Positions 51,770-61,875 are shown, counted from the first letter of the stretch. The stretch is DNA of 64,000 nucleotides from Paralithodes platypus (GCA_032716605.1 JAVRFV010002354.1:310001-374000); one strand, 5' to 3'. Numbers and translations: made by a program. The notes: generated by a model from the sequence alone, not told the origin.

Positions 51770-52625
51770 TGGATGCAGAGTTTTGACCTGGTGGTGGATG
51801 CAGTGGTGTGGTGTGGTGGACGCAGTTGTGGCCTGGTGTAGTTGGTGGATGCAGTGTTGTGTGGTGGACGCAGTTGTGGCCTGATGGTGGTGTGGTGGAC
51901 GCAGAGTTGTTGGCCTGATGGTGGTGTGGTGGACGCAGAGTTGTGGCCTGGTGTAGTGTGGTGGACGATGCAGTGTTGTGTGGTGGACACAGTTGTGGCC
52001 TGATGGTGTGGTGGACGCAGTTGTGGCCTGATGGTGTGGTGGATGCAGATTTATGGCCTGGTGTAGTGTGGTGGACGATGCAGTGTTGTGTGGTGGACGC
52101 AGTTGTGGCCTGATGGTGTGGTGGATGCAGAGTTTTGCCCTGGTGGTGGATGCAGTGTTGTGGTGTGGTGGACGCAGAGTTGTGGCCTGGTGTTGTGTGG
52201 TGGAAGACTCGGTGTTGTGGACGCAGTTGTTGCTGTTCCCCAAGCTGCCTGGCCGAACAGCCCCAAGGCCCCGAGCAATTCCAAGGCCACAACCGAGTGC
52301 CCCCACAGAACCCTCCCCACCGACCACAATAAAGCCTGGGTGACCGAAGCCACTCCATGGCGGGGAGCTGAGGAGGGTGCGGAAATGCCCGGGAAACCAA
52401 AGCCCAACCCAGGGCCCTGTGCCCCTCAGCAATTATGAAGAGAAAGTTGAGGGGCAAAGGACGCAGTTGTGGCCTGATGGTGTGGTGGACGCAGAGTTTT
52501 GCCCTGATGGTGGATGCAGTGTTGTGTGGTGGACGTAGTTGTGGCCTGATGGTGTGGTGGATGCAGTGTTTTTGGCCTGGTGGTGGATGCAGTGTGGTGG
52601 ACGCAGTTCTGGCCTCCTGATGGAG
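51770..52625 (+). repeat. minisatellite, ~28-33 bp unit (GTGGTGGACGCAGTTGTGGC)
   Basis: More than 20 imperfect copies of GTGGTGGACGCAG(A)GTTGTGGCCTGATG, interrupted by a retroposon at 52225-52461. Long low-complexity frames on the minus strand (His/Thr/Pro-rich) are a product of the repeat and are not annotated as genes. Confidence 0.9.
52225..52461 (-). mobile_element. CAA-tailed retroposon R, copy 4, inside the minisatellite
   Basis: From TTGTTGCTGTTCCCCAAGCT to AGTTGAGGGGCAAAGG, 5'-truncated, with minisatellite units (GACGCAGTTGTGG) directly on both sides. Confidence 0.9.
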
Positions 52626-52680
52626 CGTCTGTGATGGCGACTAACGTTTCCGTTGAACCACTCTACAGGACTAATATTCG
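52626..52680 (+). other. end of exon-like unit 2 (donor CGGTTAGTATGTTG)
   Basis: CCACTCTACAGGACTAATAT then TCG|GTTAGTATGTTG matches the ends of units 1, 3 and 4. The minisatellite upstream would form most of the unit; its acceptor was not identified. Confidence 0.45.
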
Positions 52681-53013
52681 GTTAGTATGTTGAAGTTTGT
52701 TTTAAGTTTAACCAATTTTTGAGTTTTGGAAGTTTGTGGTAAAGAAATGTGGCTCAAAATGCCTGAATAGGCAAATATAATACACAGTAAAAGCTTGGCA
52801 TACAAAATTCCATAATGTTGAGCAGTACAGTACTTTAAAAGTAGACCAAATTGATAAAAAAACTTAAGCTATCTGCAAAACTGTGCACAAAAGTCTTATA
52901 CCTCGTATTTATAAAATATTATTTTAAGGAAACCGATTAACTTGCTCATGTAGTAATGTACACCCTATGTGGTGGATTGTGTTCTTTTATTTAATAATTT
53001 TCATTTTAGTAAG

Positions 53014-53210
53014 CGTTGTTTCCACATAGCGATTTTGATAATTTAATTTGACTTTATATTGTCCTTGTCCCAATTTTGGTTTGTTTAGTTTGCAAGTTTT
53101 ACATTGTAATTTAAGGGTTGTTTCCACAGTGATTTTGATTAGTTGTTTTGTCTTTTTGTTGTGTTGGTATAAGTTTTGATTTGTTTATTTTGAAAGTTTT
53201 AAATTCTAAA
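53014..53210 (-). repeat. dispersed ~94 bp repeat, two tandem copies
   Basis: 53014-53110 is the reverse complement of 20280-20373 and 36741-36834. 53111-53210 (GTTTCCACAGTGATTTTGAT ...) is a second, more diverged unit. Confidence 0.8.
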
Positions 53211-53273
53211 ATATAAATCCAAATGCCATAATCCTTGGAAGTAACTTAATTATTTGTGTTCCTCTTCTTGCAG

Positions 53274-53827
53274 AGTACGGTGACCTTGGGAATCTTATCT
53301 TAAATTGACAAGAGGCAGAGCGTTGTGGCTTGACATGTTTTGTATGGATTGTCTGGAATGGTGGTGGAATTACGGAAGGAGCCTCTTTGTTTTTTGGATA
53401 CAGTGTAGGATGCATGCATGGTATTCGGACTCTATGTGGACCCCCTGAGTACCGCTCTACAGGACAACTCTATGTGGACCCCCTGATGTGTACCGCTCTA
53501 CAGGACACTCTATGTGGACCCCCCTGATGTACCGCTCTACAGGACAACTCTATGTGGACCCCCCTGATGTACCGCTCTACAGGCAACTCTATGTGGACCC
53601 CCTGATGTACCGCTCTACAGGACAACTCTATGTGGACCCCCTGATGTACCGCTCTACAGGACAACTCTATGTGGACCCCCTGATGTACCGCTCTACAGGA
53701 CAACTCTATGTGGACCCCCTGATGTACCGCTCTACAGGACAACTCTATGTGGACCCCCTGATGTACCGCTCTACAGGACAACTCTATGTGGACCCCCTGA
53801 TGTACCGCTCTACAGGACAACTAATCG
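53274..53827 (+). other. exon-like unit 3 containing a 39 bp minisatellite
   Basis: Acceptor CCTCTTCTTGCAG and donor TCG|GTTAGTATTTTG. It starts AGTACGGTGACCTTGG, like units 1 and 4. No conventional protein was recognised. Confidence 0.5.
53434..53825 (+). repeat. 39 bp tandem repeat, ~10 copies
   Basis: CTCTACAGGACAACTCTATG ... TGGACCCCCTGATGTACCG is repeated with phases 39, 40, 38, then 39 for the last five units, which are almost identical. The length is a multiple of three, so a 13-residue repeat (MYRSTGQLYVDPL) is open on the + strand and another on the minus strand. Whether either is translated is unknown. Confidence 0.92.
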
Positions 53828-53857
53828 GTTAGTATTTTGATGAGTTTGGTATTTTAA

Positions 53858-54075
53858 CCCTTTCACGCATATATGACTCAGAGGTTGCCAGATTAGCAAT
53901 AAGAAATAGTTCTCTCACTCTTATAATAAACTCTAAAATTAGTTTTCTGGCCACAGTTAACTCAAAGACAACTGCAGAGGTTGAACTAACTAAAGGTTTC
54001 TAAATACCCCTGATGGTAACAAAGGCTTTAAAGTATCCCCAATAGGCTCAAAATTGAGTCTTCTGTCTGAGAGAG
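53858..54075. mobile_element. piggyBac-type MITE P1 (218 bp)
   Basis: TTAA at 53854-53857 and 54076-54079; ends CCCTTTCACGCA (left) and ACTCTCTCAGACAG (right, inverted). The body (GAGGTTGCCAGATTAGCAAT ... TAAAGTATCCC.AATAGGCTC) is repeated at 55997-56211. Confidence 0.85.
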
Positions 54076-54572
54076 TTAACTTAGGTGATACTTGTACAGT
54101 TGGCCACATAAGTTATGTTCCTGGTTATGATCTTGTATAAGATTGTAAAATAAGTGCATTGAGTAGTAATTTACACCCTATTTGGATAGACAAAAGCACT
54201 TCACTATATTGCGATGTGAAGACGCTTGCAAAAATTTATAAATAAAAACACAATCCACCACGTAGTACAGTCGCGCTAGTAGGTGATGTCTCTGCACCAG
54301 GTATGTTTTGATCAACAAGTGGTATCGGCAATATCTAAGCTTCATTTTGTCATGTAGAGTGAAATATACAAATGTTCCTACACTTACCCACCCTATTTAA
54401 CATCTGACCCATTAATACAGCACAGAGCAAGCTAAAGTTAATGACCGCTGTGGCATGACTTATTAGCGCGACAGTACATTACTACATGAGCAACAAATTG
54501 GAGTATAAAATCTTAGGCTAGGAAATGGCACTGAATCCATATAACTAATATATTTTTCTACTTGTATTACAG

Positions 54573-54768
54573 CGCAAGAAGACCTAGGAGGATCGTTGAA
54601 GATGATATTCTATGGACTACCCGGTACTACTACTACTAGACAAGACTACTATTCTCTTCAATGGACTGGTACTACTACAAGACTGGACTAATATTCTCTG
54701 CAGTAGACTACTATTAGCTTCAATGGAGTAAACTACCACTACTTCCCTACAATACTACTATACAACCG
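54573..54768 (+). other. exon-like unit 4, TACTAC-rich
   Basis: Acceptor TTGTATTACAG and donor ACCG|GTTAGTATTTTG. The intronic 60 bases before it and the 50 bases after it resemble those of unit 1. The interior is rich in ACTACTACTA words. Confidence 0.5.
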
Positions 54769-54867
54769 GTTAGTATTTTGTTTATTTTAAGTTTAGCAGT
54801 CTTTGTACAGTTGTCCATCAAAGTTATTCCTTGTGATTTTTTTTAGTTTTGATGGTGTAATGGGTAG

Positions 54868-54925
54868 TGTTTAAAATCTGTGGTAACTACAGTAGGTTCG
54901 AATCCTGGTGGATCACTTGCTTGGT
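54868..54925 (+). repeat. tRNA-like sequence in the intron of unit 4
   Basis: TGGTGTAATGGGTAGTG (A-box-like D arm) and GGTTCGAATCC (perfect B box). Worn relatives lie at 44646-44705 and 55675-55732. SINE or tRNA relic. Confidence 0.55.
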
Positions 54926-54972
54926 TTCATTAATTTCTTTGAGAGGTGTTTGGTGTTGGAGTGAATTATTAA

Positions 54973-55641
54973 CCCGTTGAGCCCCGGCTAGTTATAATAT
55001 TTTGTTCACCCCAGTCCCAAGCCATTTTCACTTATTTTTTTTGTTTGCTAAAATGGAAGACAAGGATGAGAAATGAAAAAAAAAAAAAAAAAATCACCTC
55101 TGACATATTTTTTTTTGGGGGGGGGGGGGGGGGGGGGGAGCCGCAAAAAAATTTGTTGAGCCAAAATGGAAGAGAATGGTGAGAAATGAAGACACAAATA
55201 AAAAAAAAACTCATTTCGGTCATTTGGGGGGGGGGGGTTCAATAGTTCGTCTCCCCCGCATGACCACCCGCCCGGGAGCACTAGGGTAAAAACTGAGTAT
55301 GGCATTGTACGGCATACATCCTAAGGAGTATCTCACATAAATCTCAAGCCTCTAGCTCCCATACGACCGGAGTAATGAAGGTTCAAAGTGGCGGTGAACT
55401 AGGGGTGTAAACTATCCCCACTAAGCCCACCACCACCAGCCGCACGGCTCTCTCGGCCCGCTCACACCTACTGGCCCGGCTCCCACACACACTACGGTAC
55501 CTCCCCCTCCTATTCTCCCGCCATTTCCTACCTTACGAGCCACGTAAGTGTTTTTTATATGTCGGACGCACGTGATGCGTCGCTGGGAGTTGGTGATCAA
55601 AGACTGCCGACGCAACACGTGCGACGCTGGGTCTCTGCGGG
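54973..55641. mobile_element. piggyBac-type MITE P2 (669 bp)
   Basis: TTAA at 54969-54972 and 55642-55645; ends CCCGTTGAGCCCCGGC (left) and CCCGCAGAGACCCAGC (right, inverted). It contains a ~110 bp tandem duplication (AAAATGGAAGA.AA.G.TGAG then AAATGA, near 55050 and 55163) with long homopolymer runs. Confidence 0.75.
55117..55138 (+). repeat. G22 homopolymer
   Basis: Twenty-two G in a row after a T run; a second run of about 13 G lies at 55226-55238. Confidence 0.85.
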
Positions 55642-55996
55642 TTAAAGAAATTATCAGTTTACTATTCATCTTTATAGCATAAATACGCGGAATTTTGGTG
55701 AGGGTATCCTAGGTTCGAATCCTTGGAGTGCCACAAGTTGGTTGGTGAAAAAATATGAATAAAGAGTTGAGTAATCTTCAGAGTTAAGTACTGTACAGTA
55801 CTGCATAATAAATCTGAATGTGCACATAAAATTTCAATGTATAAGATCACATAGGACCAGAAGTTATTTGGGCAACTGTACAAACTGTATTGTAAATGGA
55901 GTTGTTAGTTTAATGTAAAATAGAAAGTTTCAGTGAAAGTAAAAGTATTAAAGTTTGATTAATATTTGGTGTAATCGTAGTTTTAAATGTTGATTA

Positions 55997-56211
55997 CCCC
56001 TTGAGACTCATGATGCAGAGGTTGCCAGATTAGCAATGAGAAATAGCTCTTATAATTACCTCTCTAAAATTAATTTTCTGCTCACAGCTAACTCAAAGAC
56101 AACTGCAGAGGGTGAAGTAACTAAACTAAAGGTTTCTAAATACCCCTGATGGTAATAAAGGCTTTAAAGTATCCCTAATAGGCTCAAAATCGCGTCGCAT
56201 GGCGGAGAGGG
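55997..56211. mobile_element. piggyBac-type MITE P1, second copy
   Basis: The right TTAA (56212-56215) is intact; the left one has become ATTA. The right end read inward is CCCTCTCCGCCATGCGACGC. Confidence 0.8.
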
Positions 56212-56215
56212 TTAA

Positions 56216-56973
56216 GAAAATATATATATAGTTTGCTCCCTAGACCTTGAAACTTTAAAATACACCCTAAGACTAACTAAAAAAAAAAAAAAATAATAAA
56301 AAGGTTTTGTTTCTATGTACAGTACAGTCAGTTCCCCATATCCGCGCTCCATACATTCGCGATGCTGCTTATCCCGGACACTCCTAAATATCACATTACT
56401 AGTCATTCCGCGCAAAAAAAACTGCAAAATACCAGCTATTCACAGATTTGAATTGGGCGGGTCGGTGTGCATCCCGATTCTTGCTTTGGTCGGCCATCTT
56501 GCATTCTTGCGTGAAGTCAACACAGCGTTCCAGCTGAGGCAGCAGTTTACAGACCAGTGTTGGAAAAGTTGAAAACTACTTGTTTACAAGCTTTTTTCTG
56601 CACGAACCTCTTATCTCTCGCATTTATTAGGGCCTTTAGAGCATTCAGTGATAGGGACAGTGGGCCTGATGGTAATCATGATGGAAATAAATGCCCGGGA
56701 CCATAAAAACAGAGAGCAAGCGTACCGACGCTGTCGGACGAAAGCAGGCAAATTATGGCGATGCGTAAGGCTAGCCTAGGCTAATGACTGATTTGAAATA
56801 AAGTTTGTGTGGGAAGTTATCTCTTCATAATATGTATTAATAAGTATTCTCTTCAAATAATATGTATGTCAAAATATGGTTTGCGGTCCAAGATGGCCGG
56901 GTCAGGTACGAGCTACCCTACACAAACCAAACACCCCTTCTAAAAACAAATTCTAAAAAAAAACACCAAAAAA
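56216..56973. other. non-coding stretch before the gap
   Basis: CAGTCAGTTCCCCATATCCG (56326) looks somewhat like a pogo/Tigger-type terminus, but no matching right end was found. No gene. Confidence 0.35.
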
Positions 56974-57073
56974 NNNNNNNNNNNNNNNNNNNNNNNNNNN
57001 NNNNNNNNNNNNNNNNNNNNNNNNNNNNNNNNNNNNNNNNNNNNNNNNNNNNNNNNNNNNNNNNNNNNNNNNN
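56974..57073. other. assembly gap, 100 N
   Basis: Exactly 100 N, a nominal gap size. Confidence 0.99.
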
Positions 57074-58191
57074 GCTGCAATGTCCATAAATAAATATATA
57101 TCCCACTCATCATCCCCATGTGTTCCCAGCTAGCAGGGCCAAGTCACAGGAACAACGTTCCCAGCACCGACAGCGAGAACCCAGGAGAAGACCCTTGGTT
57201 TAAACAGAAGACACAGGACAGATAAATTACGTTACTTTCTACTATACCGCAACTACGAGCGAGCTGTATTCTCGGGTGCTACACTCGCTCCTGGCTCGGT
57301 ATGCAAATCAAGGCTATAAGAGTTCCTCCTTCCCTCTACAGACAACTCCTGGGCATGGTCGGGCTCTTAACACATGGCACCAGTCTAGTCACAAATGGGA
57401 TGATGAGCAAGACGCATATAACTCGTGAACAATGTAGAACGTTCACCAACTATCCTCATCAAGAAGAGCGCTGTTCACATGAACCCCTGAAATCTTAATA
57501 CATGTAAATATATGCTTGTCCTAAGAGTAATACGAGAGGTGAGTGCTGAAACTCCTTTAGGACCTCATGGGAAGGTTAGGACATTTAAATAGAGAGAAGA
57601 TTGCAATGAGAGTAATTTCCTCAGAGAGAAAGTTGGCAACCGGTTTGAAAAGTGGGGGGGGGGAGAGAGAGCAAGGGATGTTTTAGAATCTTCGAAGGTT
57701 CTAGGACAACCTAGTCCATGAACACACAGCCAACCTCCGCCGGCAGTGTGCTGTAGGGGGCGACAACATGGGCCCAGCCCAGGCAGGCAACAATGGACCT
57801 ACCAACCCTATCGCGCCTATCTATAAGGGCAAGGCTTCCAACCAGTCCATACGGTCTGGCAACCACCCGGCCGGCAGCGCGGCGTGCTGCTACCCTCATT
57901 TGCTCTGGAGCCCAACTCACTCTCGTCTCTCTGAATTCCCTTTATCCTATCTAATCAACTTCTCTATTGAATACTACATATTAAATGGCCGGTCTCCCGA
58001 CATGGCTTAAAAAACAAAACCCACCACTGGTTAGCACATGACGAGCCCTTTGCAGCGATACAAAGACACATAGTTATAAGTTGTTCACACTCAATATACA
58101 TAGCGGCTGACGGTAGCCAGATCACGGGCGGTACAGTGGAGTACCAAGGAGTACAATCAGGTTGCGTTGCCCAGCACTGGGGTGCGTCACA
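57074..58191 (-). repeat. 3' LTR of the Gypsy element (partial)
   Basis: 57074-57403 matches 63690-64000 (CCCACTCATCATCCCCATGT, AAGTCACAGGAACAACG, CTACACTCGCTCCTGGCTCG, TCTACAGACAACTCCTGGGC) with several indels. The boundary at 58191 is set by TGTGACGCACCCC (minus strand), directly after the polypurine tract. Confidence 0.85.
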
Positions 58192-58203
58192 GCCCCCCCA
58201 AGA
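58192..58203 (-). promoter_or_regulatory. polypurine tract
   Basis: Minus strand ATCTTGGGGGGGC immediately before the LTR start TGTGACG; primes plus-strand DNA synthesis in LTR elements. Confidence 0.7.
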
Positions 58204-58478
58204 TTTTAGATAATCGACCTTAGAAGCATTATCAAAATCTGACAGGCAACCAACCGACCTGCTACCCTTAGCTGCCACTAATTGCAAAAGTTGCACAACA
58301 ACTGAAGTGTGAATTATACATAAAACACAATATTGCATGCATCATGCTACAACAATAAAGAGTTACAAAACTAAAAAAAAGAAAGAGTTTTCTCGTTTAT
58401 TTTATTGTTTTATAATCTTTTTGGACGGCGTTATGATAGCCTAATTTTACTCCTGCTCAACCCACACACCGTGCACGA

Positions 58479-59768
58479 CTATCTTGGTTCATCAACCCTT
58501 GATAGACAATCTGCTATCACGTTCTCACTCCCGGCAATATGCTGAATGTTGAGATTATACTCTTGGAGCATTAGGGACCACCTGGTCAACCGCATATTCC
58601 GATTGTGAAACTGATTTAGGAATTTCAAGGGATGATGGTCCGTATAAATCGTCACTACCGGGCCGTAGGCTGGAACATAAACTTCGAAATGTTTGAGCGA
58701 CAAAACGATAGCCAGAAGCTCCTTCTCTATAGTCGAGTTAATTTCCTTTGTGCCGAATTAAACTTGCGAGAAAAGAAGCTCACTGGGTGTTCCAAGCCCT
58801 CGGAATCAGTCTGCAGTAACACTGCCCCGGCACCCACACCGCTGGCATCAGTCGCCAGCTGAAAACTCCTGGAGAAGTCTGGGGCCCTCAAAATCGGATG
58901 TGTACACAGCAGGTGCTTGACTAGGTCGAAAGCCCTCTGACACTCCGCAGCCCAACAGAACTTCACTGACTTCGACAGTAGATCAGTTAACGGTGCTAAG
59001 ACCAGTAGAGTATCCCCGGATGAAGCGCCTATAATAGCCTATCATACCTAGGAACCGCATGACCTGGCGCTTAGTGTGGGCCTGGGAAACATATTGATAG
59101 CCTGTATCTTGCTCAGGGGGGGGCACACCCGGCCTAACCCGACCACAAAGCCAAGATACTGCACAGTAGCCTTTACAAACTCGCACTTCCTCAGGTTCAC
59201 CACCAGCCCAGCATCGTGCAACTTCCTAAACAGGGTCTCTAAGTGCCTTAGGTGATTTTCAAAATCGTCATCATATACTATCACGTCATCAAGGTAGACC
59301 GTGCAGTTAGGGATTTCGTCACAAATATCGTTCATCAGGTTTTGAAACGTGGCAGGTGCGTTCTTAAGCCCATAAGGCATTACGTTACATTGGTAGGTCT
59401 TGCCATCTACCACAAAACCACAAACTTGCTTAGCTCTCGGTCCGACAGGGGTACTTGCCAGTAGCCTTTTACAAGATCAATTTTAGTAAGGTACTTTGCA
59501 TTCCCTATCTTGTCCACGCTGTCGTCAAATCGAGGCAAAGGGTAAGGGTTGGTAGTGTCAAGCCATTTAGCCTACGAAAATCTATGCAGAACCGCACCTT
59601 GCCGTCAGGTTTTGGCTGCAACGTGACGGGTGATGTCCACTTCACATAACCTTCAGTGATCATCCCTCTCTCAACCATGTACTTTAACTGCTCCCGTAAA
59701 GGAGGCAAGTTCACCGGGGGCACACGGTAGGCCACTGACTTGAAGGGCACATTATCACCGACGTCCAC
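58479..59768 (-). pseudogene. Gypsy reverse transcriptase and RNase H, frame broken
   Basis: In order on the minus strand: YMVERGMITEGYVKWTSPV and VRFCIDFRRLNG (59768-59580), LTKIDLVKGYWQVPLSDR after a shift, VMPYGLKNAPATFQ and the catalytic YLDDVIVYDDD (codons at 59285-59296), FLGMIGYYRRFIRGYS (about 59060), then RNase H with FQLATDASGVGAGAVLLQ (58870), VTIYTDHHPLKFLNQ and GSENVIADCLSRVDEPR ending at 58479. Shifts occur near 59500, 59100, 58970 and 58720. No integrase follows before the polypurine tract. Confidence 0.88.
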
Positions 59769-59806
59769 GTCGTGCGTTACCTGAGTAGTGAGACCTGGGT
59801 GTTCGG

Positions 59807-60445
59807 CTAAAACAGAGGGTATGACCTGAACAGGCCTAGGACAGCAGCACCCTGGTGCTCAGGCAGGTGACTTACAACTTGCCTAGCCTCTTGTTCAGTA
59901 TTCCCCGCCCACTGTTCCGCGGAAATGACACAGTCCCAGCTATCCTCCTCAGCAGCATGACTGTCCCCACCTCCTTCTCCACCCTGGCCGCTGCAGGCCA
60001 GCACAGGGACAGTGAGAGGCTTTGAGGGGCGTCTCACATACTCTTTCATGAGGTTAACATGACATAACTGATGTTTTTTCCTACGGTCAGGTGTTGCAAC
60101 GAGATAATCAAGGTCGGACAGTTTCTTAGCCACCACATACGGCCCAATGAACTTGGCAGAAAGGGGGTGTCCAGGCAAAGGTAAAAGCAACATTACCTCC
60201 TGACCCACCGAAAACTCCCGAAGCTTCACCTTGGCGTCCTACTGGTGCTTCATGACCGCCTGTGCATTAACCAAGTTATTACCTGCCGCTGCCATGCAAC
60301 CTATAAGTCTCTCCCGGCTCGCATCCCCATCTTCCTCCAACTCTATGGCACCATTGCTATAACGAGCTAGGCTAGCGTCTTGCAGCTGCTGCTCACTTAT
60401 GTCCCCGGGCGTCAATGCATTCAAGATGGTTTTGTAATAAGACAT
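59807..60445 (-). pseudogene. integrase C-terminal GPY/F module, upstream of RT
   Basis: The minus strand reads ERLIGCMAAAGNNLVNAQAV then MKHQ, a stop (60239), then KLREFSVGQEVMLLLPLPGH, KFIGPYVVAKKLSDLDYLVA and CHVNLMKEYV. This is the C-terminal DNA-binding part of a Gypsy integrase. The zinc finger and DDE core that should precede it are missing. Its place between protease and RT follows the Gmr1-like order, not the common PR-RT-RH-IN order. Confidence 0.8.
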
Positions 60446-61069
60446 TACCCCGGCTAGTAGGCTCTACTGCCTTAGTGGCTCTCGCTACAGCTCTTGCCTC
60501 ACGCGAAGTCTTACCCAACTCTGCCTTGTTACACACCATCTCTGGGCCAGAGTCAACTCCCGTGTTTATTATAGGTCCAAGTACCGAATCACCGAGAAGT
60601 GCAGCAGAATCAATGTCCCTTTTCCTGCCCTTAGCAACCTTCTCCTGATCCTTCCTCCACTGTCCCCGAGGTTGAGTGCTAGGCTGTGCAGGAGCCGCAG
60701 AGCGAGATCGGGTTACCACACAGGCCATCTCATCCTGTTGGCACCTCCCAACCCATTCCCGATTCTCACCATCCACGTCGGCCGCCCTCTCGGCAACGAC
60801 TAAGGGTGGAGTCCCGGAAGTGGGCACCGCAAAGTCGTTGCCGAGAAGAAGGTCGACGCCCTCAACTGGCAAACACTCAACGATCCCTACATCCAGCTCC
60901 CTGCACACCTCTCCCACTCTCAACTCCAACCTCACAAGTGGGTATGACCTCGTAGCATTTATACCCTGCACCACAACAACTCTGGCCGCATTTATCGGTT
61001 TCCCTGTGAAGTTCCTCAACAAAGTTTGCGAAGCCCCGTATCCCTCAACAAGTCAACCCTCCGTAGTTC
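60393..61069 (-). pseudogene. Gypsy protease and following region
   Basis: An aspartic protease is visible across two frames: DLLRDTGLRKLC (D-T-G, about 61050) and VVQGINATRSYPLVRLELRV ... PVEGVDLLLGNDF (flap and LLGND). A ~120-residue basic linker (GRKRDIDSAALLGDSVLGP) follows, without the integrase core. Confidence 0.8.
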
Positions 61070-61861
61070 ACTCCCCCAGCTCACAAACCCGTGTCCCCGA
61101 TGGCTACAGAAAGTGTCCCGGACAGGTGTCGAGCCTTCCGTACGCTTCTTTACCGCGTGTGCCTCAGCTGCTGACAACCTACCCCGGGCAGTTGCTGCAG
61201 CCTTCAGAGACACACCGATACTGTGAACCAATGACACCGGCTTAGCGGGAGTGTTACTAGGGCACTCACGTGAATAATGGCCTAGCTTCTGACATTTGTA
61301 ACATTTCACATCCCCAATGGGCTTCTTCCCTTGTGCGGGCGAAGAAGGGGCCTGACCTTTAGTAAACGGGAGAGGCTTGTGTTTGTAGGTGTTATTAGGT
61401 GCAATGCTTTTAGTGTGGTTATGTGTGTCATAGGATTTGTTATTATCGAAAACTCTGGTGGGTGGGGTATAGCGCCCCTTCTGCCCTGACTCAGCCCTCT
61501 GAGCGGCACCGCAACCACGAATCAATGATAATCTGAGGTCTGCCATCTTGGCAGCCTCCTCTACTGTCTTGGGACATTTTTCCTTAATGTTCAGCGTTAG
61601 ATCGGTTCCAGTACATTTGTAAAACTGTTCCAGATAGAAAAGTTGCTTAATTTCCTCAGCCGACTCTGCGTGCTCGGACCGAAACCAGTTATTACATGCA
61701 TCTGTTAAGTCCCGTGCGTGCTCCATAAAACTGACGTCGCTCTTCTTATTCACGCCACGGAACTTCAATCTATAAGTTTCGGGTTGCAGTTCGTATGCCC
61801 TCAGGACAGCCTCCTTCACCAGTCCATACACGACACTCTCGTCCAGTGACAGTGCATCGTA
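61070..61861 (-). CDS. Gypsy gag, C-terminal capsid and zinc knuckle
   Basis: Open from about 61861 to 61016: VKEAVLRAYELQPETYRLKF (a SCAN-like capsid helix block), FMEHARDLTDACNNWFRSEH, KMADLRLSLIRG, then the nucleocapsid knuckle CYKCQKLGHYSREC (61256-61297). The frame runs on into the protease region. Confidence 0.85.
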
Positions 61862-61875
61862 GGGCTTTCAACCCC

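Noticed and set aside
51690..52457. Minus-strand frames of 234-255 residues rich in His, Thr and Pro
   Set aside because: They are translations of the ~30 bp minisatellite and the embedded retroposon; two overlapping frames are equally open, as expected for repeats without stops.
53434..53825. Regular 39-bp repeats resembling a CRISPR array
   Set aside because: The units are directly contiguous, with no unique spacers between repeats, and the context is eukaryotic. It is a minisatellite.
54868..54925. Possible functional tRNA gene
   Set aside because: A and B boxes are present, but the stems do not form a convincing cloverleaf and worn copies lie nearby, so a SINE or relic is favoured. The same applies to 1358-1436 and 34573-34660.
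56326..56580. Tigger/pogo-like left terminus CAGTCAGTTCCCCATATCCG
   Set aside because: No inverted partner, TA duplication or transposase was found within the window, so a transposon call is not supported.
56862..57106. Open frames spanning the N gap
   Set aside because: They consist largely of unknown residues and have no support on either side.
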